DNA of 64,000 nucleotides from contig CM022944.1 of assembly GCA_012931725.1 (NCBI GenBank), positions 15,530,211 to 15,594,210 of the forward strand, given 5' to 3'. Positions 1 to 10,593 of this stretch are shown here, piece by piece. Made by a program: the position numbers and the translations under genes. The stretch is from Litsea cubeba (lineage: Eukaryota > Streptophyta > Magnoliopsida > Laurales > Lauraceae). Below the pieces are notes generated by a model, which was not told the DNA's origin, ran no database searches, and saw only the letters and a list, made by a program, of their open reading frames with translations. Within the stretch, counting starts at the first letter, position 1. Each line of letters starts with the position of its first letter.

Positions 1-1956
1 GATTTTCATGCATGCATTCAATTGTAAATTAAATTTGTAGCATGATGTGATAGCATACCTGAAAGTTTTCGTAATTTTGGGAATTTGGAGCTCGCAGCGA
101 TGTTGAGCCCTTCCTGATTTTGCGGAGACTTTGAGGTTTCGAAAGTTTGGAGTTTTGGAGCTCGCAGCGATGTTGAGCCCATCTTCAAGCTTTCTATTTC
201 TTTCGGGATAGTTCCTTTTCTTCGGAATTGCCCCGTCATCATGTCAAAACTTCACCAGAGTTTTTTTAGCGAGATTCTGTCATTTTGATGTTTGATCTTT
301 TTCTTTTCCATCCTTTTCAGGTGGTTCCTCCAGAACGAACAAGGGTAAAGAGCCTGCTCCAAGCGTACCTCGTCGATCTTCTAGATCTTCTAATCCGGCC
401 GTTCAGCAGGCCTTTGAGAAGGTCCAGTATGTTGAGAGAAATCTGGAAGAGTGCGACTCCCTCAACAGAGATGAGATGAGGCAGCGACTGATCACTCTCA
501 AGGGAGAGGAATTCTATAAGATCATGGTAAGCAGTCGTCCATGGGTGATGGAAGATCAGAGCGTTTTGCCCAAGCCTACCTTCTTCTTTGGTGATGCAGT
601 CCCTGATGACATGACATACCAGAGGAGGTGTTTTCAGTTTTCTTTCACAGCAGATGGTGAGAAGAAGACTGTTGTTACCCGGTCGACGTTTGATCGCACC
701 GTCTCGATTTTGAGCCTTGCCCCCACGTGCTCTAAGAGGGAAGATCCTCCAAGCTGGGTGAGAATGACAAATGTAATCAAGACCGGGGTTTTTGTTGGCG
801 GTTCTCCTTGATATACGGAGAGGTCGCCTGTTGACATGGACCTGTTGATGCCATCCAGCGGCTACCAGGGCTCTGATTATCCGTCGGTCGATTTGAGACC
901 GGTGGGCCTTGGTATTTTCAGCGGTGACGGCAGCAATTGGATAAAGCCTTTTCGACTTCGTGGCCTTTTCAATGCTGACTCCGAGTGGAAGTCGTGGACT
1001 GATCGCGTCCTGCTGATTGGTAGTGCCGTTTTGAAGGAAGCCGAGATTTTTAATGCGGTCCGCGCCTTTAGGGAGACCGTGATCTTTTCCGACGAGGCCT
1101 TCATGGCTATGCTGGAATCATTCCTCCCACAAACCAATACCTTCATTGTGACGAATGGTGAGATTGGTTTTTCTTTGAAGGAGCTGAGCGTCATTACTGG
1201 ATTGCCCATCCTCGGCAAACTCTATGAGGAGTTTATGCCGATTGACAGCGTCCTCGAGGGGCAGTCTGAGGAGTTCAAGCTTCTGTACTTTCAGCTCGTC
1301 GCCTTCTATGATTTTTTGAAGGAGAAGGAGGGTTTGAAAGTTAGATCCAGCAGTTGGAAGAGTTCTAGCTCAAGTTCAAAGAAGATCTTGGCCATGCAAG
1401 AAGAGTTGAGAGATTTCTGTGCCAGTACAAACGCCATATGTCCTGACATTGCACTGCGGAGAGATCTCGCTGTTTACCTCACTTATTGGCTTGGTGAGGC
1501 TATTTTTGCTGGAGGAGATGGAACGCACATCAGGCCACATTGTATTTTTCCGGCTTGTCAGATGGCGTTTGGAGAGTAGCTTGCTTTGGTGCCAGCTCTT
1601 TACTCCTACCTGTGTACCGAACTGCAGGCTGCTGCTTTTTTGGTTCGGCTTGGGCTTCCCATGAATAGGGTATTTTCAGCCACATCTTTTATTCGTGGTA
1701 TGTATACCACTGTCCTGGCTTCCACCGGCTGGGTGCTGCACAGGATGATGATCCTCTGATGATTCGACTGGCTAAGGGCAAAGCCGTGTCCGAATCACTT
1801 TTGTTTGCCCGCATGAGGATCCGACGGTTCAGGGATGTCGAGATGGGGCAGTCTTCAGTGAAGCTTTCTCCGGAGTTGCGGAAGAAGGCTTTTGATTTTG
1901 GTGCCTCCCGAGACTCTACCAGGGCGGTGTCGGGAAGGCATTATTCCTTGACGAAT
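1..1956 (+). pseudogene. Fragment of Tat-element antisense PMD gene (copy A1)
   Basis: This is a second copy of the plant-mobile-domain gene found at 34390-39005, starting inside its first intron; the acceptor AG is at 319-320 and exon 2 begins at 321. The encoded protein contains a PMD (aminotransferase-like plant mobile domain) with the motif FSLKELSVITGLPILG near 1170-1215. Its role in retroelements is not established. Damage seen by comparison with the second copy: an in-frame TGA near 809, a ~75-base deletion near 1375, CAG changed to TAG at 1577-1579, and a frameshift near 1680. Similarity to the second copy stops abruptly at 1956. Because the host element reads gag-pol on the minus strand, this is a minus-oriented Tat fragment whose left part lies outside the window. 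Confidence 0.85.
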
Positions 1957-2058
1957 CAGGCTTTCGGACGGCATCCAGACATCCCAGACACCATCATCTT
2001 CACGGATAAGTCCTGTAAGGCACCCTCTTATTGTGGGTCATAATTTTCTGCACCTACA
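1957..2058 (+). mobile_element. LTR 3'-end fragment
   Basis: About 100 bases resemble the 3' end of the LTRs of element C (14981-15065 and 26502-26586): the run cggataagtcctgtaaggca followed by a T-rich tail and CACCTACA. No primer-binding site follows, so it is either the end of a 3' LTR or a scrap. It is joined directly to the PMD fragment without a recognisable target duplication. Confidence 0.55.
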
Positions 2059-2810
2059 CTTTGTATAAAATTCTAAGCCCATTAGATCATCATAACCTCT
2101 TCATTTGTGCCCCAAAAGTTCTACGGTTTTATATAAAAAAGGGACAATTGAGCCATTAAAACCCAGACTCAATGACTTCAATGGATTTGGCTATGGGTCC
2201 AAAAACTGAGACTCAACTTGGCTCGAACCTCGACCAAAATCTGATGACTTTTTTATTATTTGGCTCTGGATATGGGTGAATCCGAGACCCAATCCGTTGC
2301 CTTCCCTGTGAGTGTCACCATCAAGTCCAAGGGATCAATGGACCAGACCTGTCCAATTAATCAGGCCTAAAATACATCAAAAGGGACAAAAAGGAAAAGA
2401 GCAGGAAGGGGTTCTTTGACTTGCAGCTTGAGTTAGGGAAGCATATTGGCAAAAGCAATCGTCATGGATAGATGGGCCCCACCTCTCAAATGGTCAAAAA
2501 GAAAATATATAAAGCTAAAGTCTTCTAATATAGACAGAGACAACTTGTGATTCACTTAACTCTGATGGGACCCTTGTAAGCAGTGCATATGGTCAGGAAG
2601 ACCTTGACTTGCACCATCAGTTTTAGTTTCCAAGGGGGTACACAATTCAGTTCTGTGGCTGATATTTTGGAAATATTGCAATATTTATTAAAAATTATAT
2701 TTCCTTGATAACATTTTTATTATTTTCAAAAATATCACTAGAAAACTGAAATAATATCAAAATTTTCATGTCTTTTTACATATGAAATTCAAAATCAGAA
2801 AGAATTCCAT
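2059..2810. other. Unassigned intergenic DNA
   Basis: I see no reading frame, repeat or RNA gene that I can support. The stretch is AT-rich, with words such as tatataaaaaagg near 2131 that are not tied to any gene. It may contain the outer end of the hAT element that follows, but I could not find a convincing terminal inverted repeat or 8-bp duplication. Confidence 0.5.
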
Positions 2811-3010
2811 GAGTAGATAACCGATACCGGTTCGTATCGGCCGATACGTACCGGTATCGGCCGAGACCGAACTGATATCTCGCTGAGATATCGGTATCGG
2901 CGATACCGAGTCACATATCGCCAATTTCTCGCGAGATATCGGCCGATATGATATTCATATCGGCCGTGACGATATCTCGGCCGATATTTTTCAAAATATC
3001 GGCCGAGATC
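2811..3010. repeat. Palindromic TATCGGCC repeat zone, probable hAT subterminal repeats
   Basis: The motif TATCGGC or its complement GCCGATA recurs about ten times in 200 bases, several times as the full palindrome ATCGGCCGAT. hAT elements commonly carry clusters of short subterminal motifs that bind the transposase. The position, directly upstream of the transposase leader, fits that role. The assignment is inferred. Confidence 0.55.
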
Positions 3011-4276
3011 CCTTAATAGCCCAAAAACCCTAATTTTTTTCCCATTCTTCATCTTCTTCCCCTCTTCTCTCATATCCAAACTCCTAAGAGCAGCAGCCAC
3101 ACATTCACACACCCATCTTGTATATTTTCTTCAAGAAAATATTATTAAGGTAAGAGAAAATCAACTTAAAGCATGGTATTATGTATTTATGTGTTTTTTT
3201 TTTAGATGAAGCATGGAAAAATAGAAATCATGAGAATGTCACTTGTATTGTGTTCTTCACTTAGAACTAAGTTAGATCTATATACTTTCTTGCTAGATCT
3301 ACTCATACACATGATTTTGTATTTTTTTTAATTTTTTAATTTTTGGATTTTTTAATATTTGAATAAAAATATATCATTTTTTTGAAATTTCATCACAAAT
3401 ATGTTCTTTTAATGATTCATGATTATTGTATGGTATGTAAATGATTGATCTACATACTTTTATGTTAGATCTACATATTTAGGATTTTGAAAATGATTTT
3501 ATTAAATCTTTATTTTTTCTAAAAATAATTGTTGTTAATTGTTAGAGTATTTATGATACTAAATGCTTATTAATAGTGTGTAGATGATAGATCTACATCT
3601 ACTCATTGTCATAAACATGATTTAGATTTTTATTTTAATTATTTTATTTTTAGATTTTTTAATAATTGAATTATAATATATCATTTTTTTTTAGATTTCA
3701 TCATAAATATGTTCTTTTAATGATTCATAATCATTGTATGATGTTTAAATGATTAATTTACATACTTTTATGCTAGATCTACATATTTAGGATTTTGGAA
3801 ATAATTTTATTAAATCTTTATTTTTCTAAAAATAATTGTTGTTAATTGTTAGAGTGTTTATGATACTAAATGCTTATTAATAGTGTGTAGATGATAGATC
3901 TACATCTACTCATTGTCATAAACATCATTTAGATTTTTATTTTATTTAATTTATTTTCAGATTTTATAATTTTTGAATTATAATATATCATTTTTTGGGG
4001 ATTTCATCATAAATATATTTTTTTAATGATTCATAATCATTGTGTGGCATGTAAATGATTGATTTACATACTTTTATGCTAGATCTATATATTTAGGACT
4101 TTGAAAATGATTTTATTAAATCTTTAATTTTTTCTAAAAATAATTGTTCAAGTGTATTTAATATTTATGAATTATGATACATTAACTACCAAAGGCTTAG
4201 GACTTTGAAAATGATTTTATTAAATCTATAATTGTTGTTAGAGTATTACTATTATATGAATGTCTTATTTTATAAG
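3011..4276 (+). other. 5' UTR exon and leader intron of the hAT transposase gene
   Basis: A pyrimidine-rich leader (3030-3149) ends in AAG followed by GTAAGAG, a good splice donor. The next convincing acceptor is TTTTATAAG ending at 4276, four bases before the transposase ATG at 4281. The intervening 1.1 kb is strongly AT-rich and contains tandem repeats. A leader intron of this kind is plausible for a plant hAT gene, but splicing is inferred from signals only. Confidence 0.5.
3290..4250. repeat. ~308-bp tandem repeat, about three copies
   Basis: The block around 'gctagatctacatatttagga' recurs at about 3463, 3771 and 4078, a period of roughly 308 bases, with a diverged start near 3290 and a partial copy near 4199. 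Copies differ by scattered substitutions. The array sits wholly inside the predicted leader intron of the hAT gene. Confidence 0.8.
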
Positions 4277-4280
4277 AACA

Positions 4281-6725
4281 ATGGTGCGTGACATAGATCC
4301 GGCATGGAGTCACGGTGAAGCAGTAGGAAGTAGAAGCAAAATAAAATGTAATTATTGTGAAAATATTCTCAATGGGGGGATTACCCGATTGAAACAACAT
4401 TTGGCACATGTATCAGGACAGGTGATAAAATGTCCGAAAGTGCCACCAAATGTGAGAGTTGAAATACAGGGGCTCCTTAAGGCAATTGCACAAAAAAAAG
4501 TAGTACAAGAAAGAAGAAGAACCGAGGAATTTGAAGCATGCAGAGAAGAGGTTTTTGGTTCCTCTGATGATGACGATGAAGACTCGGAAATGACAAGGGC
4601 TAGGAGAGAAAGTGTAAGGTCACTTCAGGAGGAGGAAGAAAGGAGAATAATGTAATATGAAGCAGCAGCTAGAGGTAGCCAATATGAGCAGGGTGGTTCA
4701 TCCGGATCAGGGGGAGCGAGTTTGCGTCGGGCATTTAGTCATAAACAACCCCGTCAAGATCCAGACATTGAGGAGGTTGAAAGACCTCTTACACAGGCAC
4801 CTCGTAGGCCAGATGTGGTGGGGCCAACTGACCCATTTGCTTATAGAAAGCCAATATCAAAGTAGCCAGGCATCATAAAAGCACTAAAGAGCAAGTTTGG
4901 TAAAGCAAGAGATAATCTAGTGAGAGCTACTGGGAAGTTTTTTTTTTTAATGGAGGCATTCCACCCAACAAGGCATCTTCTCCTTATTTCACCACCATGT
5001 TAGATGCAGCTGCAGAACATGGTCCAGGTATAAAGGCACCCACCCCTTACGAGATTGGGCATGTATGTGTTGAGAAAGAGTATGATGAGTTGCAGGCTTG
5101 GGTGGAAACTTTCAAATGGGCATGGAAGGAAAGAGGTTGCACACTAATGTGCATGGGTGGACGACTATCGCACATTGTCATCTCTTGAATTTTCTAATCT
5201 ACTCATCTATGGGCACGGTGTTTATCAAATCAGTTGATGCAACTGATCACATCCAAGATGCAAGATATATTAATAGGTTATTGAATGATGTGATTGAAGA
5301 AGTTGGGGCAGATTGTATAGTTCAGGTGGTTACCGACAATGCTGCAAACATGAAGGCTGTAGGAATGATGCTTATGAAACAAAGGCCAAGGATTTTTTGG
5401 TCTCCATGTGCAGCACATTGCCTGGATTTAATGCTTGAAGATATTGCAAAAGGAAAAGTCATGAAGCAAGTGATTGGTAAGATAAAGCAGATCACCAATT
5501 TTTTTTATCAGTCATATAGACTCATTTCCATGATGAAAACACATACAGACAACCATGAACTACTGCGGCCTGGCATCACTAGATTTGCCACCCACTTTAT
5601 TGCTATCGAAAGTGTTTACAAGTATAGAGAATGACTTCTGCAATTAATAAAATCACAAGAGTTCATGAATTCAAAATGGGGAAAGAGACCAAGTCCCATT
5701 ACAATAGAAGTATGTAAAACAATTGAGTCCAATAAATTTTGGCCTCATGTGAAGGGTGTTTTGAATGTTTTTGATCCCCTAATAAAGGTTCTTCGATTGG
5801 TTGACGGCGATGATAAGCCAATAATGGGCTTCTTACATGAGGCCATGGAGAGATCAAAGCTGGCTATTCAAGCAGATTGTAGATATTACAAAAAGTATTG
5901 GAAGATCATCGACGATCGATGGGGAGGACAATTGAAACATGATTTACACACTGCTGGTAAGTAATGGCTGTTTCCTTTAATATTTGAATTGTTGTATTCA
6001 ATTTGGCCTCATTATATTATTTTATCATTGACTAAAACTCATTGGTACTTTTACAGGATACTTTTTTAATCCACAATTTTCAGATGGACGTATATCTAAT
6101 GAAATCCGTTTGGGATTAAAAAATGTAATTGAAAGACTGGCAGCGAATACAGATGAAGAAATTGGGCTACTAATCAGGTAGGCTAATTAAGGGAAAAAGT
6201 ATAACATTGTCATTTCTCTAATTTATTTTATTATGTTAATGTCTTCAGATTGATATATACAATGTACGTGCTGGAAGCTTTGGAACGACGAATGCGCGGA
6301 GAGCTATCACACAGACCAATCCCGGTATTGATTATAAATTTGTAATGTCATTTATATATTATTCAAGGACTTATTATTATTTTATTGACTCTAATATCAT
6401 TTTATTTTTTTTTCAGCTGAATGGTGGTTGAATTATGGAGAGAGTGCTCCTGCACTAAGGATGATTGCTATTAAAGTCCTTAGTCAAACAACATCGTCTT
6501 CCAATTGTGAAAGAAACTGGAGCACCTTCTCCTTTATCCACACAAGACCAAGAAATAGATTAACAATGCTGAAGCTAAATAAATTGGTCTACATCCACTA
6601 CAGCCTCAAGCTCCGGAGTAGAAATAGAAGGGGAAGACAGTTTGAGGATCACCGGGATTATTTTTGTCCAATTAATTTGGACTATATCTTTTCAGAAGAG
6701 GATATTGTGTTAGGTCAATGGCTGG
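4281..6725 (+). pseudogene. hAT-superfamily transposase, BED finger, broken and truncated
   Basis: The start at 4281 gives MVRDIDPAWSHGE and a BED-type zinc finger (CNYC, then H and C spaced as in LKQHLAHVSGQVIKC). A DUF659-like core follows (VVTDNAANMKAVG, WSPCAAHCLDLML, near 5330-5440). The C-terminal hAT dimerisation region is near 6420-6600 (WWLNYGESAPALRMIAIKVL, SNCERNWSTFSFIH). Introns fit at about 5961-6057, 6178-6248 and 6334-6417. These proteins cut and paste DNA with 8-bp duplications. Breaks: in-frame stops at 4652 and near 4863, a shift in the T-run near 4935, another near 5150, and a TGA near 5632. The last exon is interrupted at 6726 by a Tat LTR, so the true C-terminus and 3' end are missing. 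Confidence 0.85.
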
Positions 6726-9263
6726 TGATGGACCGCGCTCCTGCTCGAGTTCTACCGAGGTCGGCGGACGTGGGAGTCCGTCGGGTCCGACCCTTTCGTA
6801 ACCGGGGGGCAAGGGCGTGCATCAATATTTCTTTTTTTGTGTGGGTGTGCCAGATTTTCTATTTTACTTGGAATTGCAAGTGGTGATCCGGAGATCAACC
6901 TTCGCAAGTAAAAAGGAAATCAACTTCTTTCAAGTTTTCCATTGCACATATATTTAAGAAAAGAGACATTTTCTTGGTTTGCCGTGAAAGGCGATTTTTT
7001 TGGCATTTATAGCCGATTTTGGCGTTTATAGCCGATTTACAATCCTTATCAATAATGAAAGACAAGAGTTGTGATTTTTGTCTCTTTTGAAAAAATACAA
7101 ACTACAATGAAAAGCAAGAAAAGGAGGATCTAACTTCTCAGGAGATTGTGGGGGACCCGCTTAGATTGACGGTCGCAAGCTATATGTGGGCTTCGCCATC
7201 ATCCATGCAGATGAGAACAGAGGATGCTATTGATTCGCTTGGCTTGGCTATAACCTCAGGTTTTTAGAGAACAAAGACCAAAAGAAGGTCCTATGTCCAA
7301 TAAAAAGCCGAGCAGACGGGCTTGAAAAGCCATGTCTAAGCCATTGGCGGCAGAAGGAGAAGACAAGGACCTTGGGGGGGGGGGGTACTCCCAAGGGACT
7401 TTTGTCACCTTGTAGCGGTGGTCGGTGTAGGATTTACGCAGAGTTTTCTCTCTTTTCCTTCTCTGAATTTCTGTGCTTTGTCTGTGTCTCTGTCTGTGAT
7501 TTTTCTTTGATCTCTTTCTTCTTGGTGAGCTCTCCTATTTATAGGCTTTTAGGTAGCCATTTAGGAGGGTTTATGAGCCTTGATTTTCATAAAGCTACAT
7601 AAAGGGAGGAGTTACAGAATTAAATTCTTTATTTTGTAACTCCTTTTTCTTGGCTTCTGATTGGCCGGAGGAGATTGAGGGCATTTAATCGCCTTTAATC
7701 GCCATGATGGGAGGAGTTTCATGGGTTAAATGCCATGAATCTCTTGACTTGTAACTCCCGGATGCTTGCTTCTGATTGGTCCGTCCAAAGAAATGGATTA
7801 ATGACTGTAATAAAGCTAGTCAATTAATCGCATTAAGTGGTCGCCGAGCATCTGAAGAGTCGCGGGCCGTGCCGCGTCTTTTGGGATTCGTCTGGTGATG
7901 ATCATCGATGGATCTTCATGTAGATCGACATCAGATGACCATGTAATTTCAGGTGTTTGTTGCCAACAGCGGGTTGGTACCATCTGTCCTGTCGATTTCT
8001 CGATCGGTCGGGTAGAAAGCACACTTTTTTTGGTTGACCGGGTGGCGATCAATATTGTTTTCGATACTCTTGATGATTGACCCGTGTTTTGGACGGATGT
8101 CAGAGGATTTGGTGTCTCAAAAGCATGAATTTTGGAAAGTACCAGAGTCCGGGCGCTTCGAATCGCAAAAAAAATGGCGAAAACCGGGGTTTCCGGGGCC
8201 TTCCCGGCGACCCCGGGCTCCAGGGTCGCAGGGGTCTGCGACCATGGGGGTGTTTTCCCCCATTTTTGTCCCGTTTTGTGTCCGTTTTTTGCTGTTTTTC
8301 GATTCTTTTTTCTTCTGTATTTTTCCTTGACATTTTGACCATTTATCGGCCTGATTTCCCTGTAGGAAACCTGATGAGAATCCTTGCATTTTATTTTGCA
8401 AAGTTTCCAATTTCCTGAGAAAGCCGAAGACTTTGTAGCGTAGAGCTGCCGATTTTCCGTCAGAAGCTGAAACTGAGTCAAACGATGTCGGAATGACCTG
8501 AAATTTGGTGTGAAGCCTCCTGAGCAATAAATAAGACCAACGGTAGGCTTTTGTTTGAGTTTTGAAGCCGTTTGGGGTCCTATCACCAGTAGACTTGCTT
8601 TTGTCGCGATGAAGATGTCGCGGTTTGATGTGCGGTCAACCGATGTCCGATTGACTTGAAATTTGACAGGGAACCTATTGGAGTCATTTTAAGATGATCC
8701 ATAGGCTCTGTCTTGGAAACCATGGTCCCGGAGAACTTTGCCGCCGAGATGCCTGATTTGGCTTCCTAGCGTCAAACTATGGTCAAATGTTATCGAAATG
8801 ACCTGAAATTTGACGTGTAGCCCTTTATAAGCATTTTGAAACCGTCCATGTGCTCTATCTGATGAGTAATGGCCTCGGTGGTTCTCCTGCCGAGAGGCTT
8901 GATTTAGCTGTTCGAGGGTTGATGTAGGGTCAAACGTTGTCGTTTGACTCGGAACTTGACGTGGAGCCTTTTGGAAGTATTTTGAGACCATCCATCGGCT
9001 CTGATCGAAGATTTGGTGTCTCCGTGCTTTCGCCGCCGAGAGCTCCTTTTCGGCTGTCGGAGAAGCGAAGTTAGGCCAAATGATTTTGAAATGGCCCGAA
9101 ACTTCTTGTGTACCCTCTTTTGGTGTTTTGAAGGATCTTGCAGTTTTGTTTGATTCTGACAAGATTTGATTTTTTGGAAGTAGCCTTGCCTATTTATGGC
9201 AGGTTGCGACTTCATGTAGCTCTTTGATCTTGAAGAGGCAAAGTGACATTTTTGGTGTCAACA
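6726..9263 (-). repeat. Tat-family LTR, copy 1
   Basis: About 2.54 kb with TG...CA termini. It contains a TATA box (7536-7543, minus), a GGGTCGC-rich hairpin zone near 8195-8260, and diverged ~130-150-bp repeats in U3 (about 8460-9120). It aligns along its length with 30664-33218, 48271-50833 and (inverted) 58836-61140. Confidence 0.92.
7536..7543 (-). promoter_or_regulatory. LTR TATA box (copy 1)
   Basis: TATAAATA on the minus strand in the context GCCTATAAATAGGAG. It is conserved in all four LTR copies and separates U3 from the R-U5 part. Confidence 0.75.
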
Positions 9264-9302
9264 GGATCTTGAAGAGGCAAAGTGACATTTTTGGTGTCAA
9301 CA
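9226..9302 (-). repeat. Direct duplication of the LTR terminus
   Basis: The 38-39 bases gatcttgaagagg...ggtgtcaaca occur twice in tandem (9226-9263 and 9265-9302). The copy therefore has two LTR 5' ends next to the polypurine tract. The other LTRs have one. Confidence 0.9.
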
Positions 9303-9529
9303 AAGCCCCCTGTGGACAGCGACGAGTTGCTTAACTTTTGTAGTTGATGTGCCTCGAAGAGATTTTTGAAGGAGAGCCTGTGACTTGACCAATAGTCTTT
9401 GAGCAGTCTTTCTTTTTGGTATTTGTAGCCTTTTGAGCTTCGAAGGGAATTTTATGGTAGTGAAAGGGATCATGTACCATCTCGAGGCAAAGTTTTGAAG
9501 ATGACATCCGGGATGTGGATTTGGGTTTT

Positions 9530-9770
9530 GACCTTGTGACCTAACAGGCTATATGTGGCAGGTTAGGGGGTCGGGTTTGGTTTTGATCGTGTGACCCAAC
9601 AAGCTGTATGTGGAATGTTGGGAGATCAATTTTGGTTTTGATCTTGTGACCTAACAGGCTATATGTGGCAAGTTAGGGGATCAGGTTTTGGTTTTTGGTT
9701 TTGGTCTTGTGACCCAACAAGCTGTATGTGGCAAGTTAGGGGACCAGGATTTGGTTTGATTTTTGTGGAA
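9530..9770 (-). repeat. ~62-bp minisatellite in Tat 3' UTR
   Basis: About four copies of a unit built on 'cttgtgacctaacaggctat' and 'gtggcaggttaggggg', alternating between 'acctaacagg' and 'acccaacaag' forms. The same array is present in B at 33430-33670. Confidence 0.8.
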
Positions 9771-10338
9771 TGTCAATTTCAAGATTTTGGCTCAATTTGG
9801 TATATGAGGCTGGATGGTTTGATTTTTGGAAGCTCATGAGGCTTGGAATTCTCTTTGTATGGTTGAATCAACTCAAAAGAGGCATGGAACCATTTTGTAT
9901 GCTCTTGGTAAGAGGGATTTCTCTTTGACTAAAAGCCCAAATTTTTTTTTTTTTTTTGTGCCTAGGTGGTCAAACCTGGCTCATATGGGCTAACCCATGG
10001 GACCTTAAGCTTTTGAAATGGCTTAGATCTCATATGGTGTCATTTTTGTAAAGAATATCCAAAAATATCTCATTTGGATAGAGAATATCTAAGAATATCT
10101 TTACTTGGAGAGAATCTCTCATATTCCCTTTATTTTGGGATAGGATATCTCAAGATATCTTTCTTTTGGGAAAGAATCCTTCATCGATCCTATCTATTAG
10201 GAGAAAATCTCTCATTTATTTCTTTTTGGGAGAGAATCCCTCAAGATATCTTTCTTTTGGGAAAGAATCTTTCTAATCTCTTTCTTTTGGTAAGGTTACT
10301 AATTAGTAACACTTACCTTTTTCTTCTTTCCTTCGTTC

Positions 10339-10543
10339 CAGTACTCATACTGACTTAGGCATCGGAGAGCCCTGCGCTGCCCACAGCCAGGGTCCTCTGA
10401 CCTGTTTCTTCTCCCTCTTCCAGGTTCTCAGGCATCGTTTCTTCCATCTTCAACGAGGAGACGGGGAGCTTCAGTCTTCGTCCTCCTCAGTGAGTCTCAA
10501 GAACACCACCCTCACCGGGTCCGTGAATTTTTGTGCACTTACA
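10339..10543 (+). repeat. Truncated 5' LTR of element D
   Basis: These 205 bases match the 3' part of the 3' LTR at about 13316-13520, from agtactcatactgacttagg to the terminal TTACA. The upstream ~570 bases of the LTR, with U3 and promoter, are missing here. Confidence 0.88.
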
Positions 10544-10545
10544 AT

Positions 10546-10563
10546 TGGCGCCGTCTGTGGGAA
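10546..10563 (+). promoter_or_regulatory. Primer-binding site of element D
   Basis: TGGCGCCGTCTGTGGGAA lies two bases after the LTR end, where a tRNA 3' end would prime minus-strand synthesis. The same motif is at 15068 in element C. TGGCGCCG at its start fits the end of plant tRNA-Asp, but the rest diverges, so the tRNA is not assigned. Confidence 0.75.
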
Positions 10564-10593
10564 ACGCTACAAAAAGCCATCTTCCCAAACACC

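Larger units (their letters stand above)
6726..10338 (-). mobile_element. Tat retrotransposon fragment A2: LTR plus 3' UTR
   Basis: An LTR of the same family as those of B and F (TGATGG...CAACA on +, so TGTTGA...CCATCA on the element strand) is followed by the ~1-kb region that in B lies between the 3' LTR and the antisense gene promoter. Similarity to B stops near 10336, within 'ttctttccttc'. The insertion interrupts the hAT transposase. The preceding five bases are GCTGG; the partner duplication is not visible because the other end is lost. Confidence 0.85.

Noticed and set aside
7816..8586. 256-codon minus-strand frame inside the Tat LTR
   Set aside because: The equivalent regions of the other three LTR copies are split or in different frames, and the stretch overlaps the promoter and GC hairpin; it is LTR sequence.
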